From NCBI GenBank assembly GCA_958404085.1, contig CATXZX010000006.1, forward strand, positions 1 to 14,299: a DNA stretch of 14,299 nucleotides. Direction: 5' to 3'. Below are positions 5,913 through 14,183 of the stretch, piece after piece. The position numbers and the translations under genes are program-made. Origin of the DNA: an uncultured Prevotellaceae bacterium (GTDB taxonomy: Bacteria > Bacteroidota > Bacteroidia > Bacteroidales > Bacteroidaceae). The number at the start of each line of letters is the position of its first letter. The stretch's first letter is position 1. The notes below the pieces were generated by a model. That model was given only the letters and a program-made list of their open reading frames with translations, searched no databases and was not told the DNA's origin.

Positions 5913-8030
5913 ATGAGAGTCCTCACCAACCGCCGGCGGCTGACGCTGCAAGAGTTTCTGCTGCGTGTCGCCCTTTTCGTAGCTTCGGTATTCCTCATTG
6001 TTTACTTTCTGCCCCGCGAGAGCCACTTCGGCTATACCTTCGACCTGAACAAGCCCTGGAAATACGGCCAGCTGATAGCCAAATACGATTTCCCCATCTA
6101 CAAGAGCGAACAGCAGGTGGCCCACGAGCGCGACAGCGTACTCCGCATCTTCCAGCCCTACTACGACGAGAACCCTACCATCGTGGCCCAACAGGTCAAA
6201 GCCCTGCGCAGCGACATCCTGAGCGGGAAAATCAAGGGCGTCCCGGCCGGTTACCTGCCCTACCTGGTACAGATGTTGCAGCGTGTGTACCACACGGGCA
6301 TCGTCAGCAACGAGGACCTGGTCAACCTGACGGACAGCAACATCACGCACGTACGCATCGTACACGAAACGGAGGCCGTGGCCCATCCGGTCAAGGAACT
6401 GTTCTCGCAACGCTCGGCCTACGCCTTCATCATGCAGGCCGACACGGTACACTTCCGCCGCGAACTGCTGTACAACTGCAACCTGAACGATTACCTCGAA
6501 CCCAACCTGACCTACGACAAGACCAAGTCGGAAAGCATGCGCGCCGAACTGCTCTCCACCATCTCGTATGCCAGCGGCATGGTGGTCAGCGGACAGAAAA
6601 TCATAGACCGGGGCGAAATTGTGGACAGCAAGACCCTGCGCATCCTCGAATCGCTCGAAAAGGAAGCGCAGAAGCGTAACGACTCCCTGCACGAGCGCCG
6701 GCCGATATTGTTCGGGCAAGTTCTGTTCATCGGGGCCATTATCTCGCTGTTCCTCATCTATCTGTACTTGTTCCGGCACGACTATTTCGAAACGTCCAAC
6801 TGCCTGTGGATGCTGTTCTCGCTCATGGTTATCTTTCCGGTAGCCAACTCGCTCATCATTCCCGCCAACTCCGAGGCCGTCTACATGGTTCCGTTCGCCA
6901 TCATCCCCATATTCGTCCGCATCTTCATGGACACGCGGACGGCCTTCACGACCTTCGTCTTCACCCTGTTGCTGGCCTCGGTCTCCCTTCAGTCTCCCTA
7001 CGAGTTCCTGCTTATCCAGTTCGTATCGGGCACCACGGCCATTTACAGCCTGAAAGAGCTTACGCAGCGCTCGCAGCTCCTGCGCACCGCCGTCATCGTC
7101 ACGGCAGCCTCGCTCCTGACGGCCTACGCCTACGACCTGATGCAGGGCAGCGACCCGCTGGTGTTCGACAAAGTGTGGTACCTATACATTATTATAAACG
7201 GCATCCTGCTGCTCTTTGCCTACCCGCTCATGTTCTTGGTCGAGAAGGCCTTCGGTTTCACATCGAGCGTCACGCTGATCGAACTTTCCAACATCAATAC
7301 GCCCCTGCTGCGCAAGATGTCGAAAGTGGCGCAGGGCACGTTCAACCACTCCATGCAGGTAGCCAACCTGGCAACCGAGGTGGCCAGCAAAATCGGGGCC
7401 AAGGTGCAGCTCGTCAGGACCGGCGCGCTCTATCACGACATCGGCAAGATGGAGAACCCGGCTTTCTTCACCGAAAACCAGACCAGCGTGAACCCGCACG
7501 ACAGCATTCCTGAAGAAAGGAGCGCCCAGATTATCATCAACCACGTACGCGACGGGCTGAAGCTGGCCGAAAAACACCATTTGCCCAAAGTCCTGCGCGA
7601 CTTCATCGCCACACATCACGGACAGAGCAAGACCAAATACTTCTACATCTCTTATCAGAACAAACATCCCGAAGAACCGGTCAACGACGCGCTCTTCACC
7701 TATCCCGGACCGAACCCCTCGACGCGCGAACAGGCCATTCTGATGATGGCGGACTCCATCGAGGCAGCATCGAGAAGCCTGAAGGAAATCAACGAAGAGA
7801 GCATCCGCGAACTCGTGAACCGCATCATCGACGGACAGATGAAGGAGAAACTACTGCTCGAATGCGAGCTGACGTTCAAAGACATCGCGACAGCCAAAGA
7901 AGTGTTCATCGAAAACCTGAAAACCATCTACCACACACGCATCAGCTACCCGGAACTCAACAAGACCGAGGAGCCCAGAAACATGCGGACCGGCATTTTT
8001 ACAACGGGTCGACATCGTAATAAACGATAA
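5913..8030 (+). CDS. PgpH/YqfF-like 7TM-HD phosphohydrolase (probable c-di-AMP phosphodiesterase)
   Basis: A 705-residue inner-membrane protein with the three-part PgpH layout. TM1 lies at about 17-34. An extracytoplasmic 7TMR-HDED-like domain follows to about 260, then a seven-helix membrane region at about 263-445 (it starts LFGQVLFIGAIISLFLIYLY), and last a cytoplasmic HD domain at about 475-640. Metal-binding residues are seen: H479 in NHSMQVANLA, H508-D509 in LYHDIGKMENP, INHVRDG, and ATHHGQSKTKYFY, with MMADSIEAASRSL further on. In Listeria, PgpH hydrolyses c-di-AMP to pApA; the same activity is inferred here. ATG 5913 is supported by AAAGGAG 10 nt upstream and a -7 box at 5870. The 3' end overlaps the convergent priA by 32 nt, and no terminator separates the two genes. 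Confidence 0.9.
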   Translation: MRVLTNRRRLTLQEFLLRVALFVASVFLIVYFLPRESHFGYTFDLNKPWKYGQLIAKYDFPIYKSEQQVAHERDSVLRIFQPYYDENPTIVAQQVKALRSDILSGKIKGVPAGYLPYLVQMLQRVYHTGIVSNEDLVNLTDSNITHVRIVHETEAVAHPVKELFSQRSAYAFIMQADTVHFRRELLYNCNLNDYLEPNLTYDKTKSESMRAELLSTISYASGMVVSGQKIIDRGEIVDSKTLRILESLEKEAQKRNDSLHERRPILFGQVLFIGAIISLFLIYLYLFRHDYFETSNCLWMLFSLMVIFPVANSLIIPANSEAVYMVPFAIIPIFVRIFMDTRTAFTTFVFTLLLASVSLQSPYEFLLIQFVSGTTAIYSLKELTQRSQLLRTAVIVTAASLLTAYAYDLMQGSDPLVFDKVWYLYIIINGILLLFAYPLMFLVEKAFGFTSSVTLIELSNINTPLLRKMSKVAQGTFNHSMQVANLATEVASKIGAKVQLVRTGALYHDIGKMENPAFFTENQTSVNPHDSIPEERSAQIIINHVRDGLKLAEKHHLPKVLRDFIATHHGQSKTKYFYISYQNKHPEEPVNDALFTYPGPNPSTREQAILMMADSIEAASRSLKEINEESIRELVNRIIDGQMKEKLLLECELTFKDIATAKEVFIENLKTIYHTRISYPELNKTEEPRNMRTGIFTTGRHRNKR

Positions 8031-10491
8031 CGGAGCGGAAACGCGCATCGGCCTGGACACACTGCTGAGCATCGGCCAGCACGCGGCGGACCTTAGGGAC
8101 GGAAAGCCCGTTTTCGAGTTTCAAAACCAGTTTCCGAATGAACAACGACTGCATGCGGGCCACCGCCGGGGCGGCGGGACCGAGCAGGCGCCCGCCGAAT
8201 GCGGCACGCAGGCAAACGGCCAGGACCTCGGCGGCCTCGGCCACGACCCTGTCCTGTCTGTGTTTCAGGAATATATAAATCAGACGGCAGAACGGCGGAA
8301 AACGGAAGAGTTCGCGTTCGGCCAGTTGCGCGGCAAAAAACGCCGCGTAGTCGTTTCTCACCACTTGCCCGATGACCGGCAGCTCCGGCTGGCGCGTCTG
8401 CAGCACCACCAGGCCCCGGCTGTTGCGGCGGCCGGCACGTCCCGCCACCTGCGACATCAGCTGGAAGGAACGCTCGTGGCTCCGGAAGTCCGGCACGTTG
8501 AGCAAACCGTCGGCATCGAGGATGCCGACCACACGGACGCGGTCGAAATCGAGCCCCTTCGACACCATCTGCGTACCGACCAGCACGTCGGTACGTCCCT
8601 GCTGGAAATCGCGGATGATTTGCTCGTACGAGCGGCGCGAACGCGTGGTGTCCATGTCCATACGTGCGGTACGGACTCCGGGAAAACACGCCTGCACGGC
8701 ATCCTCCACCTTCTCCGTTCCATAACCGCAGTCGCGCAGTTCGGTATGTCCGCACGCCGGACACTGCACCGGCACGGCATACGACGCCCCGCAGTAGTGG
8801 CACACCAGCCGATGTTCGGCGTGATGGTAGGTCAGGCTTACGTCGCAATGGGTACAGCGGGGCACCCAGCCGCACGCCCGACACTCTAAGAAAGGAGCAT
8901 AACCGCGCCGGTTCTGAAAAAGAATGACCTGTTCCTTGCGCGAAAGGGCCTCGCGCATCAGGTCGGTGAGCAAAGGCGAAAAAAAAGACTTCATCAGTTT
9001 CTTACGCCGCAGTTCCGCCACATCCACTACACGGATCTCGGGCAAGAACACGTCGCCATAGCGTGTGGTCAGCTCCACCAGGCCGTACTTGCCGCTGCGC
9101 GCGTTGAAATAGCTCTCCACCGAGGGCGTGGCCGTCCCCAGCAGGGTACGTGCCCCGCACAGCGATGCCAGCATGATGGCCGCGTCGCGGGCGTGGTAGC
9201 GCGGCGCGGGGTCCTGCTGCTTGTAGGAAGTTTCGTGTTCCTCGTCCACAATGACCAGGCCCAGGCGGGTAAAGGGCAGGAACAGGGCCGAACGCACGCC
9301 CAGAATGAGTCCGAACGGTTCGGAGGAGAGTTGTTTTTTCCAGACCTCCACCCGTTCGGCATCCGGATATTTGGAATGATAGACACCCATGCGCGCACCG
9401 AACACGCGCCGCAGGCGTTCCGTTATCTGTGTAGTCAGCGCTATCTCGGGCAGGAGGTAGAGAACCTGCCGGCCGGCTTCGAGTTCGCGGCGGATAAGGT
9501 GTGTGTAGACTTCCGTCTTGCCGCTCGACGTGACCCCGTGGAGCAGACAGACGTTCCGTTGGGCGAACACATTCCGGATGCCGTCGTAGGCCGCCTGCTG
9601 CGCCGCCGAGAGCGACGACGCGGCCTCGCCCCAGAGCGAGGCGTAGCGGCCTATGCGGTCCACCTCGCGGGTATACAGTTCGAACACGCCGCGCCTGACC
9701 AGCTCCGACAATGCCGCCGGTTTTGCATCGGCCGCCGCCAGCAAGTCGCCGCGCGGCACTTCCTTGATGAGCGAATAATTTTGCAGCGTCAGCGCAGCCG
9801 GCAATCCGCTCATCTCCACATAGCGGGACAGCAAGGCCAACTGCCTGGGGGCCCGTTTCAGACTGTCGTACAGACCGACCAGCAGGCCGTTGTCGAAGAA
9901 CTTCCTGCACAACCGCACGCAGACCTCCGTCCGGGGACGGAAACCGGGCTCCAGCGTCTCCTTCATGCGGACAGCCCCTTTGTCCAGCAAGGCGCGCACG
10001 ACGGGCAGGACGGAGAACTCCGGACCTACAGTCTTCTGCAACTTGCTTACCTTCATCGGCTTTCCGTCCTCCAACAGCGCATACACCCGTTGCTCGCGGG
10101 CCGTAAGTACCGACACATCGGCCACAAAATCGTCCGAACACTCCACGACGCTCTCGCTCTCAAGCTTCAGTCCCGAAGGAAGGGCCGCCTTGCACACCTC
10201 GCCCAGCGTACACAGGTAATACCCGGCCATCCACTGCCAGAAACGAAGCTGCCAGTCCAGCAACACGGGACGCTCGTCCAGACACTCGTGTACCTCTTTT
10301 ACAACGATGTCCTCCGGCGGTTCATCGCCGTGTACACGCACGACCACCGCCGCATAGAACTTGCGCGCCCCGAAGGGCACGATGACACGGCATCCCTCGC
10401 AGACGGAAGGAACCAAAGCCTGCGGAACGCGGTATGTAAACGTTCCGGCAAGCGGCAGGGGCAAAACTACATCGGCATAAAGGACCGGCAT
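7999..10491 (-). CDS. priA: Primosomal protein N' (replication restart helicase PriA)
   Basis: An 830-residue superfamily 2 DNA helicase that recognises stalled forks and reloads the replisome. The N-terminus (YADVVLPLPLAGTFTYRVP) is the DNA-binding 3'BD typical of PriA. Helicase motif I is GVTSSGKTE with Lys325, motif II is DEEH (416-419), LGTATPS is motif III, and GTQMVSKGLDFDRV and QVAGRAGRR are motifs V and VI. A zinc-binding insert at about 537-580 has four Cys pairs (CRAC, CTHC, CHYC, CPAC). The frame opens further upstream at a TTG (10509), but ATG 10491 is preferred: it is a normal start and lies 29 nt after a -7 box. It appears monocistronic, and its stop codon lies inside the pgpH-like gene. 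Confidence 0.95.
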   Translation of the reverse strand: MPVLYADVVLPLPLAGTFTYRVPQALVPSVCEGCRVIVPFGARKFYAAVVVRVHGDEPPEDIVVKEVHECLDERPVLLDWQLRFWQWMAGYYLCTLGEVCKAALPSGLKLESESVVECSDDFVADVSVLTAREQRVYALLEDGKPMKVSKLQKTVGPEFSVLPVVRALLDKGAVRMKETLEPGFRPRTEVCVRLCRKFFDNGLLVGLYDSLKRAPRQLALLSRYVEMSGLPAALTLQNYSLIKEVPRGDLLAAADAKPAALSELVRRGVFELYTREVDRIGRYASLWGEAASSLSAAQQAAYDGIRNVFAQRNVCLLHGVTSSGKTEVYTHLIRRELEAGRQVLYLLPEIALTTQITERLRRVFGARMGVYHSKYPDAERVEVWKKQLSSEPFGLILGVRSALFLPFTRLGLVIVDEEHETSYKQQDPAPRYHARDAAIMLASLCGARTLLGTATPSVESYFNARSGKYGLVELTTRYGDVFLPEIRVVDVAELRRKKLMKSFFSPLLTDLMREALSRKEQVILFQNRRGYAPFLECRACGWVPRCTHCDVSLTYHHAEHRLVCHYCGASYAVPVQCPACGHTELRDCGYGTEKVEDAVQACFPGVRTARMDMDTTRSRRSYEQIIRDFQQGRTDVLVGTQMVSKGLDFDRVRVVGILDADGLLNVPDFRSHERSFQLMSQVAGRAGRRNSRGLVVLQTRQPELPVIGQVVRNDYAAFFAAQLAERELFRFPPFCRLIYIFLKHRQDRVVAEAAEVLAVCLRAAFGGRLLGPAAPAVARMQSLFIRKLVLKLENGLSVPKVRRVLADAQQCVQADARFRSVIVYYDVDPL

Positions 10492-10520
10492 AAAACTCAG
10501 GCTTGACAATTAAATCCGTA

Positions 10521-10528
10521 CAAAAGTA
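10521..10528 (-). promoter_or_regulatory. -7 box (TACTTTTG) for priA
   Basis: On the minus strand TACTTTTG fits TAnnTTTG and lies 29 nt before the ATG at 10491. This placement supports that ATG over the upstream in-frame TTG (10507-10509), which would leave a leader of only about 5 nt. No clear -33 element is visible. Confidence 0.6.
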
Positions 10529-10582
10529 CGCAGAAACGAAGAATCCGCATGTTAAAAAGCACAAGAATCGTTCCGGGAGGAA

Positions 10583-10635
10583 CTCCGGGCCTCCTGTTTC
10601 GAAAAACCGGCCTGCTTTTTCGAAACAGCTCGGAG
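10583..10635. repeat. Hairpin of two 21-nt repeat units in the priA/lipoprotein spacer
   Basis: CTGTTTCGAAAAA (10594-10606) is perfectly complementary to TTTTTCGAAACAG (10616-10628) around a 9-nt loop. Outside it CTCCG (10583-10587) can pair with CGGAG (10631-10635). The same bases form two successive 21-nt units (10587-10607 and 10608-10628). It lies between the divergent priA and lipoprotein promoters. The rest of the 338-nt spacer (10492-10829) holds the two promoters and an AT-rich stretch at about 10690-10829; I see no gene there. Confidence 0.75.
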
Positions 10636-10756
10636 ATAAATTTCCCTGTGTTCCCCGCCGACATTCTCAACCGGAGTTCTGCAACAGAAAAGTTACCTGA
10701 TAAATCTTTCCAACATGTTTCCTGAAAAAAACCTTATTTGTTTGAAAAATAAATTA

Positions 10757-10764
10757 TACCTTTG
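10757..10764 (+). promoter_or_regulatory. -7 box (TACCTTTG) for the lipoprotein/DUF5723 operon
   Basis: TACCTTTG fits TAnnTTTG, in an AT-rich stretch 65 nt before the ATG at 10830. A TTTG at 10737-10740 could be the -33 element, although the 16-nt spacing is a little short. The leader is A-rich and has no Shine-Dalgarno sequence. Confidence 0.7.
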
Positions 10765-10829
10765 CGCTTAAACTAAGTACACACTTTTTTTGAATAAGTA
10801 AGCATTCAATCACTAAAACAACAATCAAT

Positions 10830-12572
10830 ATGAAAATGAAATTCACCCCTACCAAGCTCATAGCCGGGCTGTTCCTCGGAACATCGCTACTGGGTGCTTG
10901 CAGTGTCGATGATTCCTACGATTTAGGCGACGACATCGACATGACGATGGGCCTCGGCAGCAACGGTCTGTCCATCAAACTCGGTCAGACCGAGAACATC
11001 TACATGCGCGACATTCTGGACGTCGACCGCAACGAAGGCGGAATGATAGACACGACCCGTACGGGCATGTTCTACCTCGTCAAAGGCGGACAGACACAGG
11101 TCTCTTTCAACATCAGTGCCATTCACACGCAACCCATAGACCCCGTCCGTCTTTACCAGAACATCCCCGTGAGCCTCTCGGGCAGTGTTCCGGCCAATCT
11201 GGACATTGACGTCCCCGTCGACATCGACGAACAACTCGACATCACGGTGGACAACATCGAAAAAGAAGTGGAAGAACTCTACACCCTCGTACCCGAAAAC
11301 GGAAATATCGAACTGTCCATACAATTGGAACAGCCTGCCACGACGCATTTCACCATCAAACAGTTGAAAGACTTAGCCATCGAATTCCCGTCGTTCATCC
11401 ACTCGGCACAGTTTGCAAGCGGTACCCACCGGTTGCAGCTGGGCACACTGAACGACATACACGACGGTTCGGTCATCGCCCGCCTCCGGATAGACTCCGT
11501 CACCTTGGACCATGAGCAAATCGAGAACCGTGCCCTCAACCTGAACGGCCTTATCCGCATGAAAAGCGACCTGAAGCTGTCTACCGGCAGCACGACCGAA
11601 GTGCCGGCCGGCAGCAAGTTCGGCATCGGGCTGACCGTCACGTTCGACGACCTGGGCGTAGAGCAGGTTTCGGGACGCTTCAATCCGTCCATCAACCCCG
11701 ACATAGCTCCGATGGAGATAGGCAACAACCTACCGAACTTCCTGAAAGATGAAAACGTCAGGCTGTACATGAGCAATCCTACCCTCCGGATCAGCACTTA
11801 CGGCACCGCGCTGCCTATCCCCGTCCTGCTGAGCGGTACCCTGACCAGCTGGAAGAACCATCAGCAGCTGGGTGCGGCCGCACAAATCCCGGCCGAAGAA
11901 AAAGCCTACCTGCCCACGCGCGAATCCAACAAGTTCTATTTCTTCGAAGGAACACGTCCCTTCGATCCGGAAGACATCGACGCCGAAGCCACGCCCATGA
12001 AGGCACAAGGACTGGCCGGACTGTTGGAACAACTGCCCGACGAAGTGCGGATTGACATGAAGAACGGCCACATCACGGCCGACCCAGCCGCCCGCCACAC
12101 CATCAAGCCGGGCACGGAGTACAGCATCAACGTCAAATACGACATCCTGCTCCCGTTCAGCTACAACGCCGGAACCTGTATCGTATACACCGATTCGGCC
12201 GACAATATCAACAAAGACATCAAAGACTACCAGGCCGACGGCATCCAGGTAACGGCAAAAGCCATCAACGCCGTGCCGCTCGACATGACCGTCAAGGTGA
12301 TTCCCTACGACATGGACGGAAACAGCCTTGAAGACGTGCTGGTTGTCACACCGGCCATTGCCAAAGCCGGTATCGGCGGCGCAACGACCGTCAGCGACCT
12401 CACCGTAGACCTGACAGCCAAGGACCGCAGGGCCGTAAGCCGCATCGAGAAGCTGGTGTTCCACATCAGCGCCAACGCATCGGCCGCCGATGCCCTGGGC
12501 TCCGACCAATACATCCGTCTGGAGGACCTCCGCGTCAAACTAAAGGGTCAGATTATCGCCGACTTCAACTAA
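10830..12572 (+). CDS. Large Bacteroidales lipoprotein of unknown function
   Basis: A 580-residue lipoprotein: the signal peptide has a hydrophobic core LIAGLFLGTSLLG and a lipobox ending LGAC, so Cys24 would be lipidated. The mature N-terminus is very acidic (SVDDSYDLGDDIDMTMG), which resembles the acidic export signals of surface-exposed Bacteroidetes lipoproteins. The rest looks rich in beta strands, with many alternating polar/hydrophobic stretches (for example PVSLSGSVPANLDIDVPVDI, about 113-132) and one likely helix (IEKEVEELYTL). There is no catalytic motif and no TonB- or SusD-like signature. I do not recognise a named family with confidence. It is followed 39 nt later by a DUF5723 barrel protein, so the two probably act together at the outer membrane. 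The start ATG lies behind an A-rich leader; a second Met at codon 3 is possible. Confidence 0.85.
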   Translation: MKMKFTPTKLIAGLFLGTSLLGACSVDDSYDLGDDIDMTMGLGSNGLSIKLGQTENIYMRDILDVDRNEGGMIDTTRTGMFYLVKGGQTQVSFNISAIHTQPIDPVRLYQNIPVSLSGSVPANLDIDVPVDIDEQLDITVDNIEKEVEELYTLVPENGNIELSIQLEQPATTHFTIKQLKDLAIEFPSFIHSAQFASGTHRLQLGTLNDIHDGSVIARLRIDSVTLDHEQIENRALNLNGLIRMKSDLKLSTGSTTEVPAGSKFGIGLTVTFDDLGVEQVSGRFNPSINPDIAPMEIGNNLPNFLKDENVRLYMSNPTLRISTYGTALPIPVLLSGTLTSWKNHQQLGAAAQIPAEEKAYLPTRESNKFYFFEGTRPFDPEDIDAEATPMKAQGLAGLLEQLPDEVRIDMKNGHITADPAARHTIKPGTEYSINVKYDILLPFSYNAGTCIVYTDSADNINKDIKDYQADGIQVTAKAINAVPLDMTVKVIPYDMDGNSLEDVLVVTPAIAKAGIGGATTVSDLTVDLTAKDRRAVSRIEKLVFHISANASAADALGSDQYIRLEDLRVKLKGQIIADFN

Positions 12573-12611
12573 TTTCAGATACACATACCTGCATAAAAAG
12601 ATTTCAAGACA

Positions 12612-14006
12612 ATGAAAAATATACTGAAAACCATTCTGGCGAGTACACTCGTACTGGCAGCCGGGCAGACAAGCGCACAGGAACTCCGGGCCGGCTACTT
12701 CGCCAAATCCTACCTGTACAACCACCAGGTAAATCCGGCCTTGCTGGAAAAATCGTACATAGGCTATCCCGTCCTCGGCAACATCAATATCGGAACAACA
12801 GGCAACGTAGGCCTTTCCGACTTCGTATACAAGACCAACAACAACCCGAACTACAAGCTGACAACGTTCATGAATCCGGAAATATCGGCCCATGAATTCC
12901 TCGGCAACCTGGATGACAAAAACCGCCTCGGCCTGAGCGTAGGGCTGAACGTGGCGTCGGTCGCCTTCAAGGGCTTCGGCGGAACCAACCTCATCGAACT
13001 GAATTTCCGTTCCAATACCCAATTGAACCTGCCCTACGAGCTGTTTTCCTTCATGAAGGAAGCCGGTGCCAAACAGCACTACAACATCAAGGACCTGGGC
13101 GTACGCACGCAAAACTATGCCGAACTGGCACTGGGACATTCGCGCGCCATAAACGACCGCCTGAACGTAGGTGCCAAGCTGAAGTTCCTCTTCGGACTGG
13201 CCTACTCGGACCTCGATGTCAAGAATCTGGACATCACGATGACCGACGACCGGTGGGCGCTGAACGGCGACGCACGCCTGAACGCCGCCATCCTGAAATC
13301 GGACTTCGAACTCGACGATACGCCGAACGCCAACACCAAACCGGGAAAGAACAAGGTTGAAGGTCTGGACGACGTGTCCTTCGGTATGCCGGGCTTCGGT
13401 ATGGCTGTCGACCTGGGTGCCACGTACAAGTTGTTGGACGGACTTACGCTCTCGGGCTCCATCACCGATTTGGGTTTCATCCGTTGGAAAACGAACGAAG
13501 CCGTTTCGGCTGACAATTGGGAATTCGACGGTTTCAAAAACCCCGTACACATCGAAGGCAGCGACCCGAACAGCCAGAAACTGGGTGACCAGTTCGAACA
13601 GATCGGCGACGACCTGGAACGCATGTTCTCCGTTTACGACAACGGAAAGAAGAGCGTCACGCAGGGGCTGGCCGCCACCATCAATCTGGGCGCCGAATAC
13701 GAAATGCCCTTCTACCGCAAGTTGTCGGCCGGATTCCTCTACACAAGCCGCATCGAAGGCATCTATTCCTACCACATGGGGATGCTCTCGGCCAATGTGC
13801 GCCCGCTGAAATGGATCGAGGCCTCTATCAATACGTCTTTCACATCGACAGGCGTATGCTGGGGCGGCTTCCTCAGCCTTCACACCAAGGGATTCAATTT
13901 CTTCGTAGGTTCAGACCGCATTCTGGGTAAGGTCAGCAAAGATTTCATACCGTTGAACAACGCCAACGCCAATGTGTGCTTCGGTTTCGGAATACCTTTG
14001 AGCTAA
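12612..14006 (+). CDS. DUF5723-like outer-membrane beta-barrel protein
   Basis: A 464-residue exported protein with a signal peptidase I signal: hydrophobic core ILASTLVLAAG and likely cleavage after TSA (residue 22). The mature part fits the DUF5723 family of Bacteroidetes, starting LRAGYFAKSYLYNHQVNPAL, a region typical of PorP/FadL-like barrels in this phylum. Repeated GxGxxxD-type strand patterns follow: FGMAVDLGATYKLLDGLTLSGSITDLGFIRW, then LAATINLGAEYEMPFYRKLSAGFLY, ending NVCFGFGIPLS, an aromatic-rich terminal strand. The pattern suggests an outer-membrane barrel with an inserted polar region at about residues 295-350 (EGSDPNSQKLGDQFEQIGDD). The function is unknown to me. It shares an operon with the lipoprotein 39 nt upstream, and a strong terminator follows 106 nt after the stop. 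Confidence 0.8.
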   Translation: MKNILKTILASTLVLAAGQTSAQELRAGYFAKSYLYNHQVNPALLEKSYIGYPVLGNINIGTTGNVGLSDFVYKTNNNPNYKLTTFMNPEISAHEFLGNLDDKNRLGLSVGLNVASVAFKGFGGTNLIELNFRSNTQLNLPYELFSFMKEAGAKQHYNIKDLGVRTQNYAELALGHSRAINDRLNVGAKLKFLFGLAYSDLDVKNLDITMTDDRWALNGDARLNAAILKSDFELDDTPNANTKPGKNKVEGLDDVSFGMPGFGMAVDLGATYKLLDGLTLSGSITDLGFIRWKTNEAVSADNWEFDGFKNPVHIEGSDPNSQKLGDQFEQIGDDLERMFSVYDNGKKSVTQGLAATINLGAEYEMPFYRKLSAGFLYTSRIEGIYSYHMGMLSANVRPLKWIEASINTSFTSTGVCWGGFLSLHTKGFNFFVGSDRILGKVSKDFIPLNNANANVCFGFGIPLS

Positions 14007-14032
14007 CCCGCCGCACATTCCCTACATTCTAC

Positions 14033-14068
14033 GCAGCGCCGGCCTCCACCTCGGAAAGCCGGCGCTGC
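14033..14068. other. Perfect 11-bp hairpin after the DUF5723 gene
   Basis: GCAGCGCCGGC (14033-14043) pairs with GCCGGCGCTGC (14058-14068) around a 14-nt loop, 26 nt after the stop. No T-run follows, so it is more likely an RNA-stabilising or boundary hairpin than the terminator itself. Confidence 0.7.
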
Positions 14069-14075
14069 CGCCTCC

Positions 14076-14117
14076 GGGCCCGGTTTTTCGAAACAGGTGG
14101 CCTGGATTCTAAAAAAC
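14076..14117. repeat. Two 21-nt repeat units before the terminator
   Basis: Bases 14076-14096 (start GGGCCCGG, then TTTTTCGAAAC) and 14097-14117 (start GTGGCC, end AAAAAAC) are two consecutive 21-nt units of the same kind as at 900-941, 10587-10628 and 5539-5788. A third partial unit (from 14118, AAGGCCCGG) continues into the terminator's left arm. Confidence 0.7.
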
Positions 14118-14158
14118 AAGGCCCGGACGACAAACGAACTGCGTCCGGGCCTTGTTTT
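14113..14158. terminator. Strong bidirectional terminator at the end of the operon
   Basis: AAAACAAGGCCCGGACG (14113-14129) pairs perfectly over 17 bp with 14142-14158 around a 12-nt loop. The right arm ends in TTTT on the plus strand, and the left side gives six T on the minus strand (complement of 14111-14116). It ends the lipoprotein/DUF5723 operon and could also end a minus-strand gene entering from the right edge. Confidence 0.85.
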
Positions 14159-14183
14159 GCTACCGTTCCATGATTTTTGTCAC

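Noticed and set aside
5614..5916. Plus-strand open frame of 100 codons with a seven-residue repeat (GRSLFER-like) over the array, and similar frames on the minus strand (5509-5751, 5601-5807).
   Set aside because: They exist because 21 nt is a multiple of three and the unit lacks stops, so several frames on both strands are open together. The plus-strand frame runs past the pgpH promoter and into its start codon.
9193..10506. 437-codon plus-strand frame opposite priA.
   Set aside because: priA has all helicase motifs in the other strand; the antisense frame has no promoter and no family features.
10492..10509. TTG start for priA that would add six residues.
   Set aside because: It would leave almost no leader after the -7 box at 10521-10528. 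PriA proteins usually start close to the YADV(V/I)LPLPL motif, which fits ATG 10491.
12540..13883. 447-codon minus-strand frame opposite the DUF5723 gene.
   Set aside because: It is a shadow of a gene with a signal peptide, operon context and terminator. The peptide has no recognisable domain.
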